Of a stretch of 64,000 nt of DNA, positions 46,032 to 57,210 are shown piece after piece. Positions within the stretch are counted from its first letter, which is position 1. Each line of letters opens with the position of its first letter. The notes under the pieces were generated by a model. That model was not told the DNA's origin. It made no database searches and worked only from the letters and a program-made list of their open reading frames with translations. The position numbers and the translations under genes were made by a program. Origin of the DNA: Seison nebaliae (taxonomy: Eukaryota; Rotifera; Pararotatoria; Seisonacea; Seisonidae); contig JALJEE010002208.1 of the NCBI GenBank assembly GCA_023231475.1, forward strand, positions 1-64,000, in the 5' to 3' direction.

Positions 46032-48425
46032 ATGAGTCATTTTAAATCAATCAAATTCATTTGTATCATCATTCTCATGTTGATCATATCACAATTCTCT
46101 CATTTATGCGAAGGAAAAGATGAGAGTGGAGTGAAGAAAACGGAGAAGAATGAAGATGACGAAGAAGACGAAGAATCGTGGAGGAATGACAAAGCCTATC
46201 GTTATTGTGCGAAAGAGCCGGAAGTGAAAGAGCCGAGAATGAATGAACTTCTTGAAAAGTTGACATACAACTACGATCTGGATGTGCCCCCAGTGTTAGA
46301 AGATGGAAATGCGAACGGATGTCCGATTAATTTGAAAATCGATTTGAAAATTGAACAGATTTTCGAAGTAAACGAAATCGAACAAACTCTGACATTTATG
46401 GCAGAATTGTATTTGAGATGGACGGACAAGAGACTCGCATGGAATCATACCAGTTTGAGTCATGACGTTCGATGGACATTCATTCCAAAGAATCGGATAT
46501 GGATGCCCGACATTTATCTCTATGAGAATATGGCGAAGGAATATGCTTCCGATATGTTACCTCGCAGCTATGTTCTGTTGAAGTATGATGGAAGTATTCG
46601 ATTTAATATGCCCATGATCGCTAAAACCAGTTGTCAAATCAATATTGCTAATTTCCCATACGATGTCCAGACATGTAACATCTCTTTAGGATCATATGTA
46701 ATGGACGATCGTTATATTCGATTAACTCGAGTCATTCGTTTAACGAAAGCCGATGAACAATTGTATGAGAATGATCAATGGAAATTGAACAAATTCCGAA
46801 CTGTCAAGTATTATAGTAAAGATCCTCAAAACAACAATTTCTCGGTCATCTCCTTCCAAATCGAATTAGAAAGGAAACCGTTATTCTACATGATATATCT
46901 CGTCTCTCCGGTCATATTTATGGCATTTCTTGCTCCTGCTGTTTTCCTGATACCGGTGGAGAGTGGCGAACGAATCTCTTACAGTGTCACACTTCTTTTG
47001 ACGTTGATGATTTTCCTCCAAATCGTCATGACTCTAATGCCGAAAACATCGACAGAAATGCCGAAGATCAGCATTTTTTATCTTACCGTTATTACGAAAT
47101 GTGCTCTCACATTAATCGTTAACATCATCATCGTTAACATTCATCATCGTGCGAAAATTAAACATCGATTATCTTCTCCATTACCCAAATATCTCATCAC
47201 CATTTTCACTTATCTCGCTTATTTGACTTGTTGTGCTAATCGGATTCCATCGTATTGGAAAGAATCGTTCAAAGCTCCACATCGTAAAAATTCTTTTAGG
47301 AATACAACGAAGAATAATTCGATTAATATGACGACAAATGTCGATGATATTATCTCGACCAAATCCATTTTGTCTGCTAATAATCTCGCAACAATCGATG
47401 ATAAGACGACATCCAATTACACTTATATTAACGAAGGTAAACGTGATGCAATCGGAGTCATTCTAATAAGTCCGACGGCTGCTGAGAATAATTGTCGTAG
47501 CAATATATGCATGCCCATCAATCAAGAGAAGAATGATGATTATTATGATGAGCAGATATTGTCGTTGAAAAAGAAGAATAGTTTGAAAAGATTTTTGGAT
47601 AATGATACATCCAATTATCGATCATTATCGACATCACGAAGTCAATATTCCAATCAGCCATCTGTTAATCGATCGATCAATCGAACACTTTCCTCTTCCA
47701 CTCATCGTTGTAACGGATTGAAAATGGATTCGACATGTTCCCATTGTAATGGAATGATGGAGAACGATATTCATCGTCAAATCGAATCGTTAAGAAAATT
47801 CTCGAGCAATTGTAAATTGCCACCCAATTGCGTTGATGAGAGAAGAACGAAAGTTAATAAGAAAAAACGGAAAAAGAAGAAAGAAGTGAAGAAATATCCA
47901 GATGTCATTCAGAAACAAAATCAATCGAATAATCTGAGACGATATGATCATATCGATTATTTCGTACACAATCTCAAGAATAAGGAAACGAAACCGAAGA
48001 ACGAAATCAGAAAGAGGAAATCTTATAAAATTTTCAATTCTCCCAATTTCTATGAAGAGAACAACAACAACAATAATAATAATGGAAATAAGATATCAGC
48101 GAATAATTTTAATGAAGCACAATTCGAATTGGATATAAAAGAATCAGAAGAAACATTTTATAAACGTTTGAATAATCAATCGAACAACGACGATCATCCT
48201 AATCGTAATAAAATCGTTCAGAAGAGGAGGAAGATGGATGAAGAAGAAAGTGGGAATGACAGTGAAGATGATCATATTCATCAGAAGTATGCAACGAATA
48301 TTGATACATCATATGATTGGATTCTCGTATCGATAATATTGGACAGAATCATGATCGTTTTGGCTTTTATTATTCTCTTTTTCATCGTCATTTTTTTCAT
48401 TACAACACTAATGCTCGCTAATTAG
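46032..48425 (+). CDS. Cys-loop ligand-gated ion channel, nicotinic-receptor type, non-alpha
   Basis: 797 aa in one frame. Pentameric neurotransmitter-gated channel subunit of the plasma membrane. After a signal peptide (about 1-28) and an acidic insertion come the extracellular beta-sandwich (LRWTDKRLAW, RIWMPDIYLYEN), the Cys-loop CQINIANFPYDVQTC with 13 residues between the cysteines (about 201-215), then M1-M3 (LFYMIYLVSPVIFMAFLAP; GERISYSVTLLLTLMIFL; the M3 helix). A Glu at the intracellular end of M2 (SGERIS) points to cation selectivity. Loop C lacks the vicinal Cys pair, so this is not an alpha subunit. The M3-M4 loop is about 370 aa, far beyond the usual size, and is Asn/Lys-rich and probably disordered. 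M4 ends the protein. It is more divergent than typical insect nAChR subunits; the transmitter is uncertain. Confidence 0.85.
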   Translation: MSHFKSIKFICIIILMLIISQFSHLCEGKDESGVKKTEKNEDDEEDEESWRNDKAYRYCAKEPEVKEPRMNELLEKLTYNYDLDVPPVLEDGNANGCPINLKIDLKIEQIFEVNEIEQTLTFMAELYLRWTDKRLAWNHTSLSHDVRWTFIPKNRIWMPDIYLYENMAKEYASDMLPRSYVLLKYDGSIRFNMPMIAKTSCQINIANFPYDVQTCNISLGSYVMDDRYIRLTRVIRLTKADEQLYENDQWKLNKFRTVKYYSKDPQNNNFSVISFQIELERKPLFYMIYLVSPVIFMAFLAPAVFLIPVESGERISYSVTLLLTLMIFLQIVMTLMPKTSTEMPKISIFYLTVITKCALTLIVNIIIVNIHHRAKIKHRLSSPLPKYLITIFTYLAYLTCCANRIPSYWKESFKAPHRKNSFRNTTKNNSINMTTNVDDIISTKSILSANNLATIDDKTTSNYTYINEGKRDAIGVILISPTAAENNCRSNICMPINQEKNDDYYDEQILSLKKKNSLKRFLDNDTSNYRSLSTSRSQYSNQPSVNRSINRTLSSSTHRCNGLKMDSTCSHCNGMMENDIHRQIESLRKFSSNCKLPPNCVDERRTKVNKKKRKKKKEVKKYPDVIQKQNQSNNLRRYDHIDYFVHNLKNKETKPKNEIRKRKSYKIFNSPNFYEENNNNNNNNGNKISANNFNEAQFELDIKESEETFYKRLNNQSNNDDHPNRNKIVQKRRKMDEEESGNDSEDDHIHQKYATNIDTSYDWILVSIILDRIMIVLAFIILFFIVIFFITTLMLAN

Positions 48426-48616
48426 AGAATTTATTGAGTCAATTGATCAGCTCATTCTCTTCTCTGCACAACTTCCTTTATGTTCGTCACTACATTATCG
48501 CATGAACAATTCACTACAAATAATTTTTTTTATTTAAAATTTAATAAATTTTATTTTTCTTAAAAAACTCTTTAAATTCATCATAAAAAGAAATTATTAT
48601 TAAAAATTATTGGAAA
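48426..48616. other. Short convergent 3' region
   Basis: About 190 bp between the stops of the receptor gene and NPRL3, A/T-rich, with probable poly(A) signals for both genes (AATAAA-like stretches near 48541 on the plus strand). Confidence 0.4.
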
Positions 48617-50222
48617 TTAAATATAGAAAAGATAATTATTCATTGATGCAGGTCGAACGGAAATATGAAGAGAATCCATACGATTCATGACGTAACATTT
48701 TAGTGAATCCATTGGAATTCCCGTTAAATGGGAAATTTCAAAAATATTTCTTTCTTTCTCCATTAGATATCGATCGAGTTCAGTATAACGTGCGATCGAA
48801 TCGTTTAATCGATAAACATATTCATTTAATGGAATAAGAAAACGTGTTTGTAATAACCAATCGACGATATCTGATGAAATTTGTCGAATGAATTTCTTAT
48901 AAAATTCTTCGTATAGAAAAATCGATCTCTCCGATTCGATAAGAAGGATTGATCGTTTTACCCGACAAATCAAATCTTTGATGAAAATTTCCAAATCGTG
49001 AACGGTCGTCACTTCATGTGAGACACGTTGGAGAATGGTTAAAAGAGAGAAGGAACGAACATTCGGTTGAGATACTCTTGAAAATAAATTCAATTTCTCG
49101 TTCACATTCCCAGAATAACCATTATTGGAGTTGTCGTTCCATTTCAAATTTGAATGTGCCATTCCATTCGAGGAATCGTAATAATTCCGTCCCGACGACG
49201 GAGTCGACATAACTGGACTTCCATTCTCATTATCATTCATATGAAAATCCGAATGATTTGATTCGAAATCATCTCGATCGCTAAGATAATTGAATGACAT
49301 ATTCCATCGTGCAGGAAATAATGGCAATTGAATTTGATCATATTGGAAATTGACATTAACCGTAAATGTTCGACATAACATTCTTGCATTATATTCAACT
49401 TCTCCGAATGGAACGGCACTTGGACATAACACCTTCTCCGCACTCAAGTTAGCGATTTCTGGTTTCAGTTTCGTTTCATTGACGAAAACGGTCGTGTTAT
49501 GATATCGATTATCTATACTGAGAGTGAACAATTGTCCATTGACATCGTCCAATTTATTCGCTACTAATTTACTTCCTTTCTTCTTAACTCGATAGAATTG
49601 TGTCAATTCTTCGAATCGATTCTGATTCACTTCGTGAAGTATCGGTATTTCATAACCATAATCATTATCTCCTTCCTCCACTGCCGTATCAATATCGATA
49701 TCAGTTGTTAGAGAAGAATCATTATTCATCTCCTTTCGATTCTTATGGAGGGTAGTAAGAATTCGTTCTTGTAAAGCAGTGGAGAAAAGATGATGACATG
49801 TCGTCCGATAAAGATGTCGATGGAGCATCACTTGAGAACTGATCATTTCATTACATCGATATGTCACTTTTTGCATCGGTTCGGTTCGTTGATATTCATC
49901 TGAATTGACATCGTTATCCATCGAATTGTTGACGGCCCATTGAACAACGTCTCGAACATTAATCTCTTCTGATTTGTCGAGTGCCAGTGAAATATTCGGA
50001 TTAATAATGAGACGTGTCGATGAATTAATGACGCATGGAAGTATGGCAATTGACGCCAATTTAATTAAGTGAATGAAAAGTGGTTGTAATTCTTTGAAGG
50101 TGAAATTGAGTTGTTCACTAATCTCATTTAATGAATATCGTCGATTCAATTTTGAATAAAGACGATAGAAAAGATATCTTCTTTTCCAACGGAAATTATA
50201 ATCTGTATTATTTCTCTCAATC

Positions 50223-50253
<31 letters not shown>

Positions 50254-52477
50254 TATCATCATCATTCAAATCTTTTTCATCATCTTCATCATCCTCATCA
50301 TCATCAAATGATGATATTTTGAATCGTTCAATAATATTATTGAGAATTGGACGATCACTCAATTTTTCGAAAATATGAATATTTGAATTCATTAAATTAT
50401 TTCGAAGAAATCTCTTCAAACGATTCGCTCCATTTTTGGCGGTCGTCCGATGGATATGACGATCGATTCGATTCTTCAAATTCTTCACGATCTTCTCCCA
50501 TTCTTCGTCATTACGCTCGTCGGAAAATTGATCGACATAATTATGTTCAAGTGAATCGAGAAGAGAATATAATTGTTTTGGTAGAATGTCGGATTTGATG
50601 GAGAGCATCATTCCTCGACATGTTTCTTCGATGAAATTGTGGAAATATGATTCGGAAATGGGAATAGCAGAATGCCATGGCTGAATTTGTGCACATGTAT
50701 TCATCAATTTCAAATGAGAGATTTGATTATCAAGTGAGAGACATGACGATGTATCGAGAACAATATCAGGAACATAAATTCGTTGTCGATATCGATTATG
50801 ATCGTCACTAATGGCGATTTCATTCATATTGTTCGACATTTTATTTTTCCTTCGATTTCGACTATTTGATTGATCGGATGAAATTCGTTTCTTATTTTGT
50901 GTCGAACTCAATTTTGGCGTTATAACTGGCGACGACGAATCGGATGATGATGTGACGGACATATCTTTCTTCTCACCATCTGACGAGATTAGAACGTCAT
51001 TCGGTAAGAAAGTGGAAGAGGATTCGCTCACGATTTGTTCGTCTAGAAAATTCGGATTTTGTGATGAAGATAAATGTCGTCGTTTCTTCTTATCATCACC
51101 AATGATGGCACGACATTCATCCAACAAATTCCAATGTTGATGAATGAGAATCTCCTGTAAATTATAATCGATATGATCAGTAATACAATTCAATGTTTGG
51201 ACAACTCGATTATTAAAAATGAATTTATTAGTCAAACGTCCAAATAACAATGAATAATTGGAGACTAATGGATATGTCAATGTAAAACGGAATTGACCAA
51301 CATTCAAATTAATGAAAGGACGACATGGATAACCCGTTTCACAAACTCGATTATATAATTTATGTTGGAGAATTGTGGTGAGTGTGGAACGATAATGTTT
51401 TCCATGTTCCCGTCTCAAATAATAATATCCACAATTGCACAATTGTTCATAGACTAATGTGAGTTCACGAGCGATTCTCGTGTGCGATAATAAAAAAAAA
51501 TTCTTCAAAGTATCTCGAACATTCTGCGAACAATTCTTATAATTCGTACAACGATTCTCCACATTCCTTATAGATTCGATTTGAGTATACAAATAACTGA
51601 GAGACGCTTCATTCTCCGTTAATGAGTCGAGTAAATCACAAGCGATATTCGTGTAGATGTGAAGGAGACAATCAGGAATGACAGATCTCAAAATGAAGAA
51701 AATCGCTACCGATGTCTCATCTTTCTTTAACTTTTTCGAACGTCCTAGACAATAAGCGTCTTCTATTTTCATTATCATCTTCTCATTCTTCGGCCATTGC
51801 ATCAACATTTGAACGAAATTTTTTTGACTAATATTTACGATCTCTCCACTATTAGAAATGAGACATTTGTCGTCATTTATCACTTGATGTTTCAAACTTT
51901 TTGGTTGAGTTTTAAAAAATTTCTGCAAATAAACTCCGCGACTTAAAGTGGATTTCCAATGAAGTGGAAATTGAGTAGACGTCTCCGGATTATTCCGACA
52001 CGACATTCCCACGTTCACCATCGGAAACGATTTGGCGAATGGTTGACAAAGTGAGAGAGATTTCTTCGTCGATTTCGATGGAGTGGAGATGGAGGAGGTA
52101 GATGATAATGTTAAAAAAGATGATGGCGGTTCAGGAACATTAACGACGAACCATTCGTTGTCTTCGCCCGTCGGATAGAGTGGCCATTTGTAAAGAAGTT
52201 CAGGACAATTATTCTTATCTTCAAATAACATCAAAATGGCGACCGGATCTTCGATATTATCCACACATCCTGTACGCAAATTGGGAACTGTCAATGATCC
52301 AGGTCGACGAAATGTATAATTTCTCGTCGCCAATAAATCATATAAATCTTCATCGATATCTTCATAATATGGAAATGGTAATTGACTATCGACTATGGAG
52401 AAATTATGATATTTCGTTGCTGTCAATAATAATTGTAATCGATTTAACATCGACGATTTTCTATTATCATTCTTCAT
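48617..52477 (-). CDS. NPRL3: NPRL3, GATOR1 complex subunit, enlarged
   Basis: 1286 aa in one open frame, over twice human NPRL3 (569 aa). NPRL3 with NPRL2 and DEPDC5 forms GATOR1, the GAP for RagA/B that shuts off mTORC1 at lysosomes when amino acids are low. The N-terminal longin-like region is split by insertions (DPVAILMLFEDKNNCPELLYKW; later NFVQMLMQWPKNEKMIMKIEDAYC and VAIFFILRSV). Downstream landmarks are SLNEISEQLNFTFKELQPLF with IAILPCVINSSTRLIINPN, and near the C-terminus IVDWLLQTRFLIPLNEYVYRL and LMEKERNIFEISHLTG. Extra length comes from hydrophilic insertions, including an Asp run encoded by an ATC triplet run at about 50225-50270. Start ATG at 52477 is the first of the frame. Its start faces that of TMEM9. 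Confidence 0.8.
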
Positions 52478-52837
52478 CTTCCTAAAACCATAACTTGTGA
52501 TGATGATGAATGAAATTCAAGAAGAATTTAATTAAACTCAATATTTGAATTATCAAATATTTTCCTTCTTTTTATTTATTATATTATTCGTCGACCATCG
52601 TCCGTCGTCTATTATCGTCAGAACGCAGAAAAGCATTTCTGTCAATAATTAGACTAATCATTCGAATAGAAATTAAACATTTATCATGTTTTTTTTAGAA
52701 TTATTTTGAAGAAAAATTTTCATTGGAATTAAAATTACTCAATATTAAATTTATCAATAAATAAATTTGTTTGCAAGAATGATATTGGAAATATTGTAAA
52801 TTAAATATAATAAAAAAAATCTAATTTGGATTAAAAG
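52478..52837. promoter_or_regulatory. Divergent promoter region between NPRL3 and TMEM9
   Basis: 360 bp between the start codons of two divergent genes, both expected on lysosomes. AT-rich, with TTTATT runs and no TATA box at a convincing place for either gene. Shared control is inferred from spacing and function. Confidence 0.5.
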
Positions 52838-53518
52838 ATGAAACATATTTTTATATTTTTCATGATATCAGTTCAACTGATTCATGGGAAGAAGAAAGAA
52901 GAAGAAACATTTCATAGTTCCAGATGTTGTTGTATATGTCCCGCCTTACAAGAATCGCGTAACATCTTTGTAGGAAATACAAATTTAACATCATGTAATT
53001 GTCCAAATGTCGTTCTCCCACAACTCAACCATCCCAATACCACAGACAAACGAACATTATGTGCACTTTGTGATTGTCGTTATGAGACGAGATCGATGAA
53101 AACCATCAAAGTTTCCGTCGCTTTATTCCTCTTTTGTTGTACATCGTTATTGGCCTATATGATCTTCCTTCTCTTCATCGAACCATTCATGGCGATCGAA
53201 GAACGAAAGCATGCTAGATCTTATTTGCAGAATGTAATTGCTGCTGTTCATCGCATTTTCGGCAATGAAGTCAACGAACAACGACAACATCTCATTAATC
53301 AGATCGATGATGCTTATCATTCGACGAGTCAACCTCAATTATCAAATACAAATCAATCCACTTCTTCTCACTTCAACAACAATAACAACAACGAGAACGA
53401 TAAGATGATTAATAATATGGGAAATAATCCAAAGAGAATTATTAAGAGAATGCATTCGAAAACTGAACAATGGAAGAGTCACGTCGACGATCAACGTCAA
53501 TCAGTTTATCAACAATAA
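52838..53518 (+). CDS. TMEM9: TMEM9 family protein
   Basis: 226 aa, single frame. TMEM9 proteins are type I membrane proteins of late endosomes and lysosomes that bind v-ATPase and CLC transporters. There is a signal peptide (IFIFFMISVQLIHG) and a Cys-rich lumenal part: SSRCCCICPALQESRN, TSCNCPNVVLPQL and ALCDCRYETRSMKTIKVSVA, the TMEM9 landmarks. One TM helix follows (LFLFCCTSLLAYMIFLLFIE). The C-terminal tail retains the family end TEQWKSHVDDQRQSVYQ; between lie Asn/Gln-rich insertions. Divergent from NPRL3, convergent with the SAM carrier (stop-to-stop 87 bp). Confidence 0.93.
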   Translation: MKHIFIFFMISVQLIHGKKKEEETFHSSRCCCICPALQESRNIFVGNTNLTSCNCPNVVLPQLNHPNTTDKRTLCALCDCRYETRSMKTIKVSVALFLFCCTSLLAYMIFLLFIEPFMAIEERKHARSYLQNVIAAVHRIFGNEVNEQRQHLINQIDDAYHSTSQPQLSNTNQSTSSHFNNNNNNENDKMINNMGNNPKRIIKRMHSKTEQWKSHVDDQRQSVYQQ

Positions 53519-53604
53519 AATACTCGTCATTTCTTATTGTCTGTCCTGTTTCAATCCGTCTTGTTCTTATCATTATTTTCTTTTTTAAATTTACAATAAA
53601 CATT

Positions 53605-54736
53605 TTATTTCATCTTCTCAAACTGCATTCTCTTCATATATTCGTACACACCAAAATAGATGTATCCACCCAAACTCATCCAACTGACGCGAGGTAAAAC
53701 GCCACTAAAAAATCTACTTGGAAAAAAAAAATTTGAAAAATTTTAAAAAAAAATTTTTTATTATCACAAATATTTTTGGAGAAATATTTACGAACTTTGT
53801 TGGTCCGTGTTGGTTGTATATTCGAAGAGAAGTAGTTCCAATTCCTTTAGTTTTCCTGCTCTAATATCAATCGAAGTTGAAATGGAAATAAAAAGAAAAA
53901 AGAAACTTTGTTTAACATAATTTGAGTTTTTATGACATCGAGTGGTGTTGTAATTGCTGCGGCAATCGCTCCTGCCATCGACCCACAAAGTGCGTTGTAT
54001 GTTGGAGATTGAGATTGGAAGACTTGTTTGAAATATTCCCATAACGGATATTGAATCATTGCAAATGGAACATCCCGAAATATGGTAATAAAGAAGCCAC
54101 GATAGAATGATGAGAAACCCTGTCAATTGAAATGACAGAGAAGAGAATGAAAGTAAATTAACATTCTCTTTATAACAGAAACGAATTGCTTGTTTCACTG
54201 ATGAATGTTGTTTGGCTTGTACTCGTTGTTTAATGACTTCAGAAGGTACTCGAATTAGACAAGCCATCTTTCTAATGTCGAATGAGATGAAATAAGTCAA
54301 TATAATAATGAAAAGAATTATTAATTTGATAACTATTTCTCCGAAAGAAGCTGAAATTATATGTTGAGGTATTTCCGATTTTATTACCGTCGAATGATTC
54401 ACGAACATTCTCTTCATTGATTCATAACTGAAAAAAAAAATCGCAGCTAAATGTCATTTTTTCTTATTTGAACTTCTCCTAAAAATGTCAATGGTAAACC
54501 GTTTGGAGCACTGCCCAAGAGAATTGAAGGAAGACCAGAATACAAAGACCGAAATCCACCAGCCGAACGGAATCCTTTCTCACTTTGTAATCGAGTTTTT
54601 AACGTATCTAATGGATATAACGACACATCAACAAATACACCAGCAGTTGCTCCACTCTGTTCTCATTGAGATTAATAGTCGAATGAAAATAATTGTTAAC
54701 AATTAGTGGATTTATTGACGTGCTACTTAAAGTCAT
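53605..54736 (-). CDS. SLC25A26: Mitochondrial S-adenosylmethionine carrier
   Basis: Seven exons on the minus strand, all in phase: 54736-54701, 54656-54500, 54446-54334, 54267-54163, 54119-53907, 53860-53796 and 53713-53605; 265 aa (human 274). It imports SAM into mitochondria for methylation. Start [12 protein letters not shown] leads into the first repeat with [10 protein letters not shown]. The second repeat has [18 protein letters not shown], a family-specific sequence, and the third has [17 protein letters not shown]. The conserved C-terminal [19 protein letters not shown] closes it. Introns are 44-82 nt. Two donors were chosen over alternatives because only they keep the frame (after AAC G at 54500 and after ACA AA at 53796). 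It is a complete carrier with the three PX[DE]XX[KR] signatures in place. Confidence 0.92.
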
Positions 54737-55140
54737 ATTTTCTTATCTTCTGTTCAAATTGAACTCATTCATTTCATAATAAGCGATCAGTTTAAATTCC
54801 ATTCAAATCATTGGAACATTATTCAATTCTTCAAACTTTTTTTTTGGAACATTTCAAATTACATAATTTTCGCTTATCGAAATAAAAAGTAATAAAATAT
54901 TTCACGTTACAATATAGATTTTTTTTCATAAAATTATCGCACAATTTCTCGGTTCTGGAACATGGACGAATCGTTAAAGGTTCGGTAATAAAATAGATTT
55001 TTTCCGTTATCATTCTCAATCAGTCATAATCATATTGTCAGTATATTCCAATTCAATATATATTCCAAAATCTTTTCCGTCCAATTAATTAATTCAAGTG
55101 ATCTCGAATTTTCTCGCGTTAAAAATAGAAAAATATATTC
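54737..55140. other. Intergenic, no gene seen
   Basis: About 400 bp, AT-rich, upstream of the SAM carrier start and downstream of tRNA-Gln. The 62-aa frame at 54831-55019 has no family signature. Confidence 0.5.
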
Positions 55141-55212
55141 AGGTCCTACCGAGATTCGAACTCGGGTCGCTGGATTCAAAGTCCAGAGTGCTCACCGCTA
55201 CACCATAGAACC
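55141..55212 (-). tRNA. tRNA-Gln (TTG anticodon)
   Basis: Read on the minus strand, it folds as a cloverleaf: acceptor arm GGTTCTA pairing with TAGGACC, D-arm with TGGTGTAGCGG, anticodon loop CTTTGAA (anticodon TTG), and T-arm GAGTTCGAATCTC with the internal B-box. No intron, and no CCA encoded. The cytosolic-type A- and B-boxes look intact. Confidence 0.93.
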
Positions 55213-56743
55213 ACATGGATAAGATACGAAAAAGCATTATATTTCGTCGAATTTCTCGTTATAACCTCATGAAAATAATCGTTATGTTCAATTAGTTAAT
55301 GCCCTAATATTAGTTCCATGATGAAATGATGAATATCGTCAAAATTTAGAGACAATTGACTTAAATTTTTTTTTAGATATTAAATGTAGATGTGAAGTTA
55401 GAAACATTTTACTATATATAATATATGAACTGCACCAATCATCATTCCTATGAGATGTCTAGTCTTTGATATTGTCTAAAGGTTCATTCACTTTTCCAAG
55501 CATTGCCAATATTGGAACCTTTGAATTATGTAACTAATCAATTTACGTGGTCCTTCGCATATGGAAAAAATGTCTTTACTACGTTCTTGATAGTTCTCTT
55601 TCAGATAGGATTGATAATTTAAATAATAAATATGATCTATCTACTTTTTTAGGCATTACCAATATTGGAACCTTTCAATCATATCGTTAATCAATTTAAA
55701 TGGCCCATCGCGAATGGAAAAAGTGATTTTCCAACGTTCTTGATAGTTCTCTTTCAGAGAGCATTGTTTCATCGAATTTTACAATGAAGCACTTTGTATT
55801 GGCTTCGCAATGGTCCAAGTCCTTCCGACGAAGTCGCCATGAGTCCAGAAATGTTAACTCCATATCATTCAAATATTCTTGCAACCATGCTTAGAGTCGT
55901 ATTGGCAATACTATATTGACGACACTCACTTATTCGTAATCGTTTTCCATTAAACCATCATGTACCGAATTTTCATTTCTTTCTTCAGCTGAACATTTTC
56001 CTCCAGAATTAAATTCAATTTTAATTCGATTGAAACAAGTTCAGTCTTCTCCATTGATTCCGTGCACGCCCTTTTTATAGTGGATGGAGTGCACGATCTT
56101 TGAACCAAATGGCCTTCTCTTTCGCCTTTTGTTAACTGATTCATTAGTGATAGTTCGAGGATTGTTATTCTGCATAGGTGGATAGGATAGATCGGATTTA
56201 CCTGTACCATGCGTGATCGCTCATTTTCCTAACTTCCTAATAGAAATTTCTGTTTTTTTAAAAGAATAAATTGCAGCATGAATTATTTATTTCCTTTAGT
56301 TGAGAGAGAACTAAAACAATATTGATATAAACCTAGAGAATTGATAAATAGAGATGATTTTTGTTCATAAGAATGTGAACGTAATTCGGCAATTTATTCG
56401 ACTTTTGTGAAAATTTCGGAATAAACTTTTTTCGATTGGGAGAAAAATGTGGATGAGAAAACTTTCTTTCCTGAAATTAAATTATTCAATTAAGATTAGG
56501 TGAAATTTGTTATAAGTGTGAAATGAAAGATAGATAAATCTCAAAATATTAGGATATGAAATATATCAGTTGGCGTCATCGTAGACGTTATTAAATTCTC
56601 AATAATTAATTTCAATGAGATATCTTTCAGTTCTTATGACAAACAGTTTTATGATTTTCAAGTTGATTTTCGGGGAATGTATGCATTAAAATAAATATTC
56701 ATCTTAATTTAGATAAATTGGGAATGTTCCGTCATTTCCATTA
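55213..56743. other. Intergenic with a small tandem duplication
   Basis: About 1.5 kb with two tandem copies (described separately) and minus-strand coding-like frames at 55696-55884 and 55950-56210 (ESMEKTELVSIELKLN...) that cannot be joined into a gene. Probably decayed gene sequence. Confidence 0.45.
55499..55758 (-). pseudogene. Tandemly duplicated decayed coding fragment, two copies
   Basis: Copy 1 is at about 55499-55607 and copy 2 at about 55652-55758. They are about 80% alike and 153 bp apart. Both encode a related peptide on the minus strand (ending IIQRFQYW and MIERFQYW). Copy 1's frame runs on through QCLEK to a stop; copy 2's stops directly after FQYW. The similarity is at the protein level too, which suggests duplicated exons of a former gene. 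Family not identified. Confidence 0.45.
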
Positions 56744-57210
56744 TTAGTTAACTGACGGTGGATCTCGGTCGTCTCTGTCGTTCTCCTATTTTAATAATTA
56801 TTAATAATTATAAAATGATCGAAAAAGTAAACCGAAGATATGACTGGCTTCTCTGGTACATCAGTAGCTTGTCGTCGTAAGTTACTGGGACGTAAATAGA
56901 ATAAACCGAACGCCACAAACAACCAGATAACAGCAATTAGAATTGTCGATGTTAGATTGCCGTTGTTTGGTGGTACTGGCAATTGATTTTCACCTGTAGA
57001 TTTTCAATGAGATTATAGAACAATAAAAAACAAAAGCAAAAATAACCAGGTGTGAAGCATTGGGAATCAGTACAAGAATTCTGAGCATCTCTCACCTAAT
57101 GAGAAAGTAGAAGAATAAAAAGAATGAAAATGAACCATATTCAGCAGTCGTTGAATAGCTCCGTTACGACCCATAATACACTCGCATATATCGTCGGTAG
57201 AATAGTCCAT
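56744..57210 (-). CDS. SMIM14: Small integral membrane protein 14
   Basis: Four exons on the minus strand, in phase: 57210-57136, 57095-57047, 56993-56833 and 56785-56744; 108 aa (human 99). It is a conserved ER membrane protein of unclear molecular role. The Cys-containing N-terminus (DDICECIMGRNGAIQRLLNM) and SCTDSQC match the family, as does the TM segment IAVIWLFVAFGLFYLRPSNL, where the FYLRPSNLR motif is diagnostic. The C-terminal exon gives DRDPPSVN, like the human DPPAPPVD end. Found only by splicing; introns 40-53 nt. Confidence 0.9.

Noticed and set aside
50131-50322. Plus-strand frame with a long His run
   Set aside because: Antisense reading of the ATC repeat that encodes the Asp run of NPRL3.
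53788-54417. A 209-aa minus-strand frame as one protein
   Set aside because: It reads through three introns of the SAM carrier; the spliced model fits the family over the full length.
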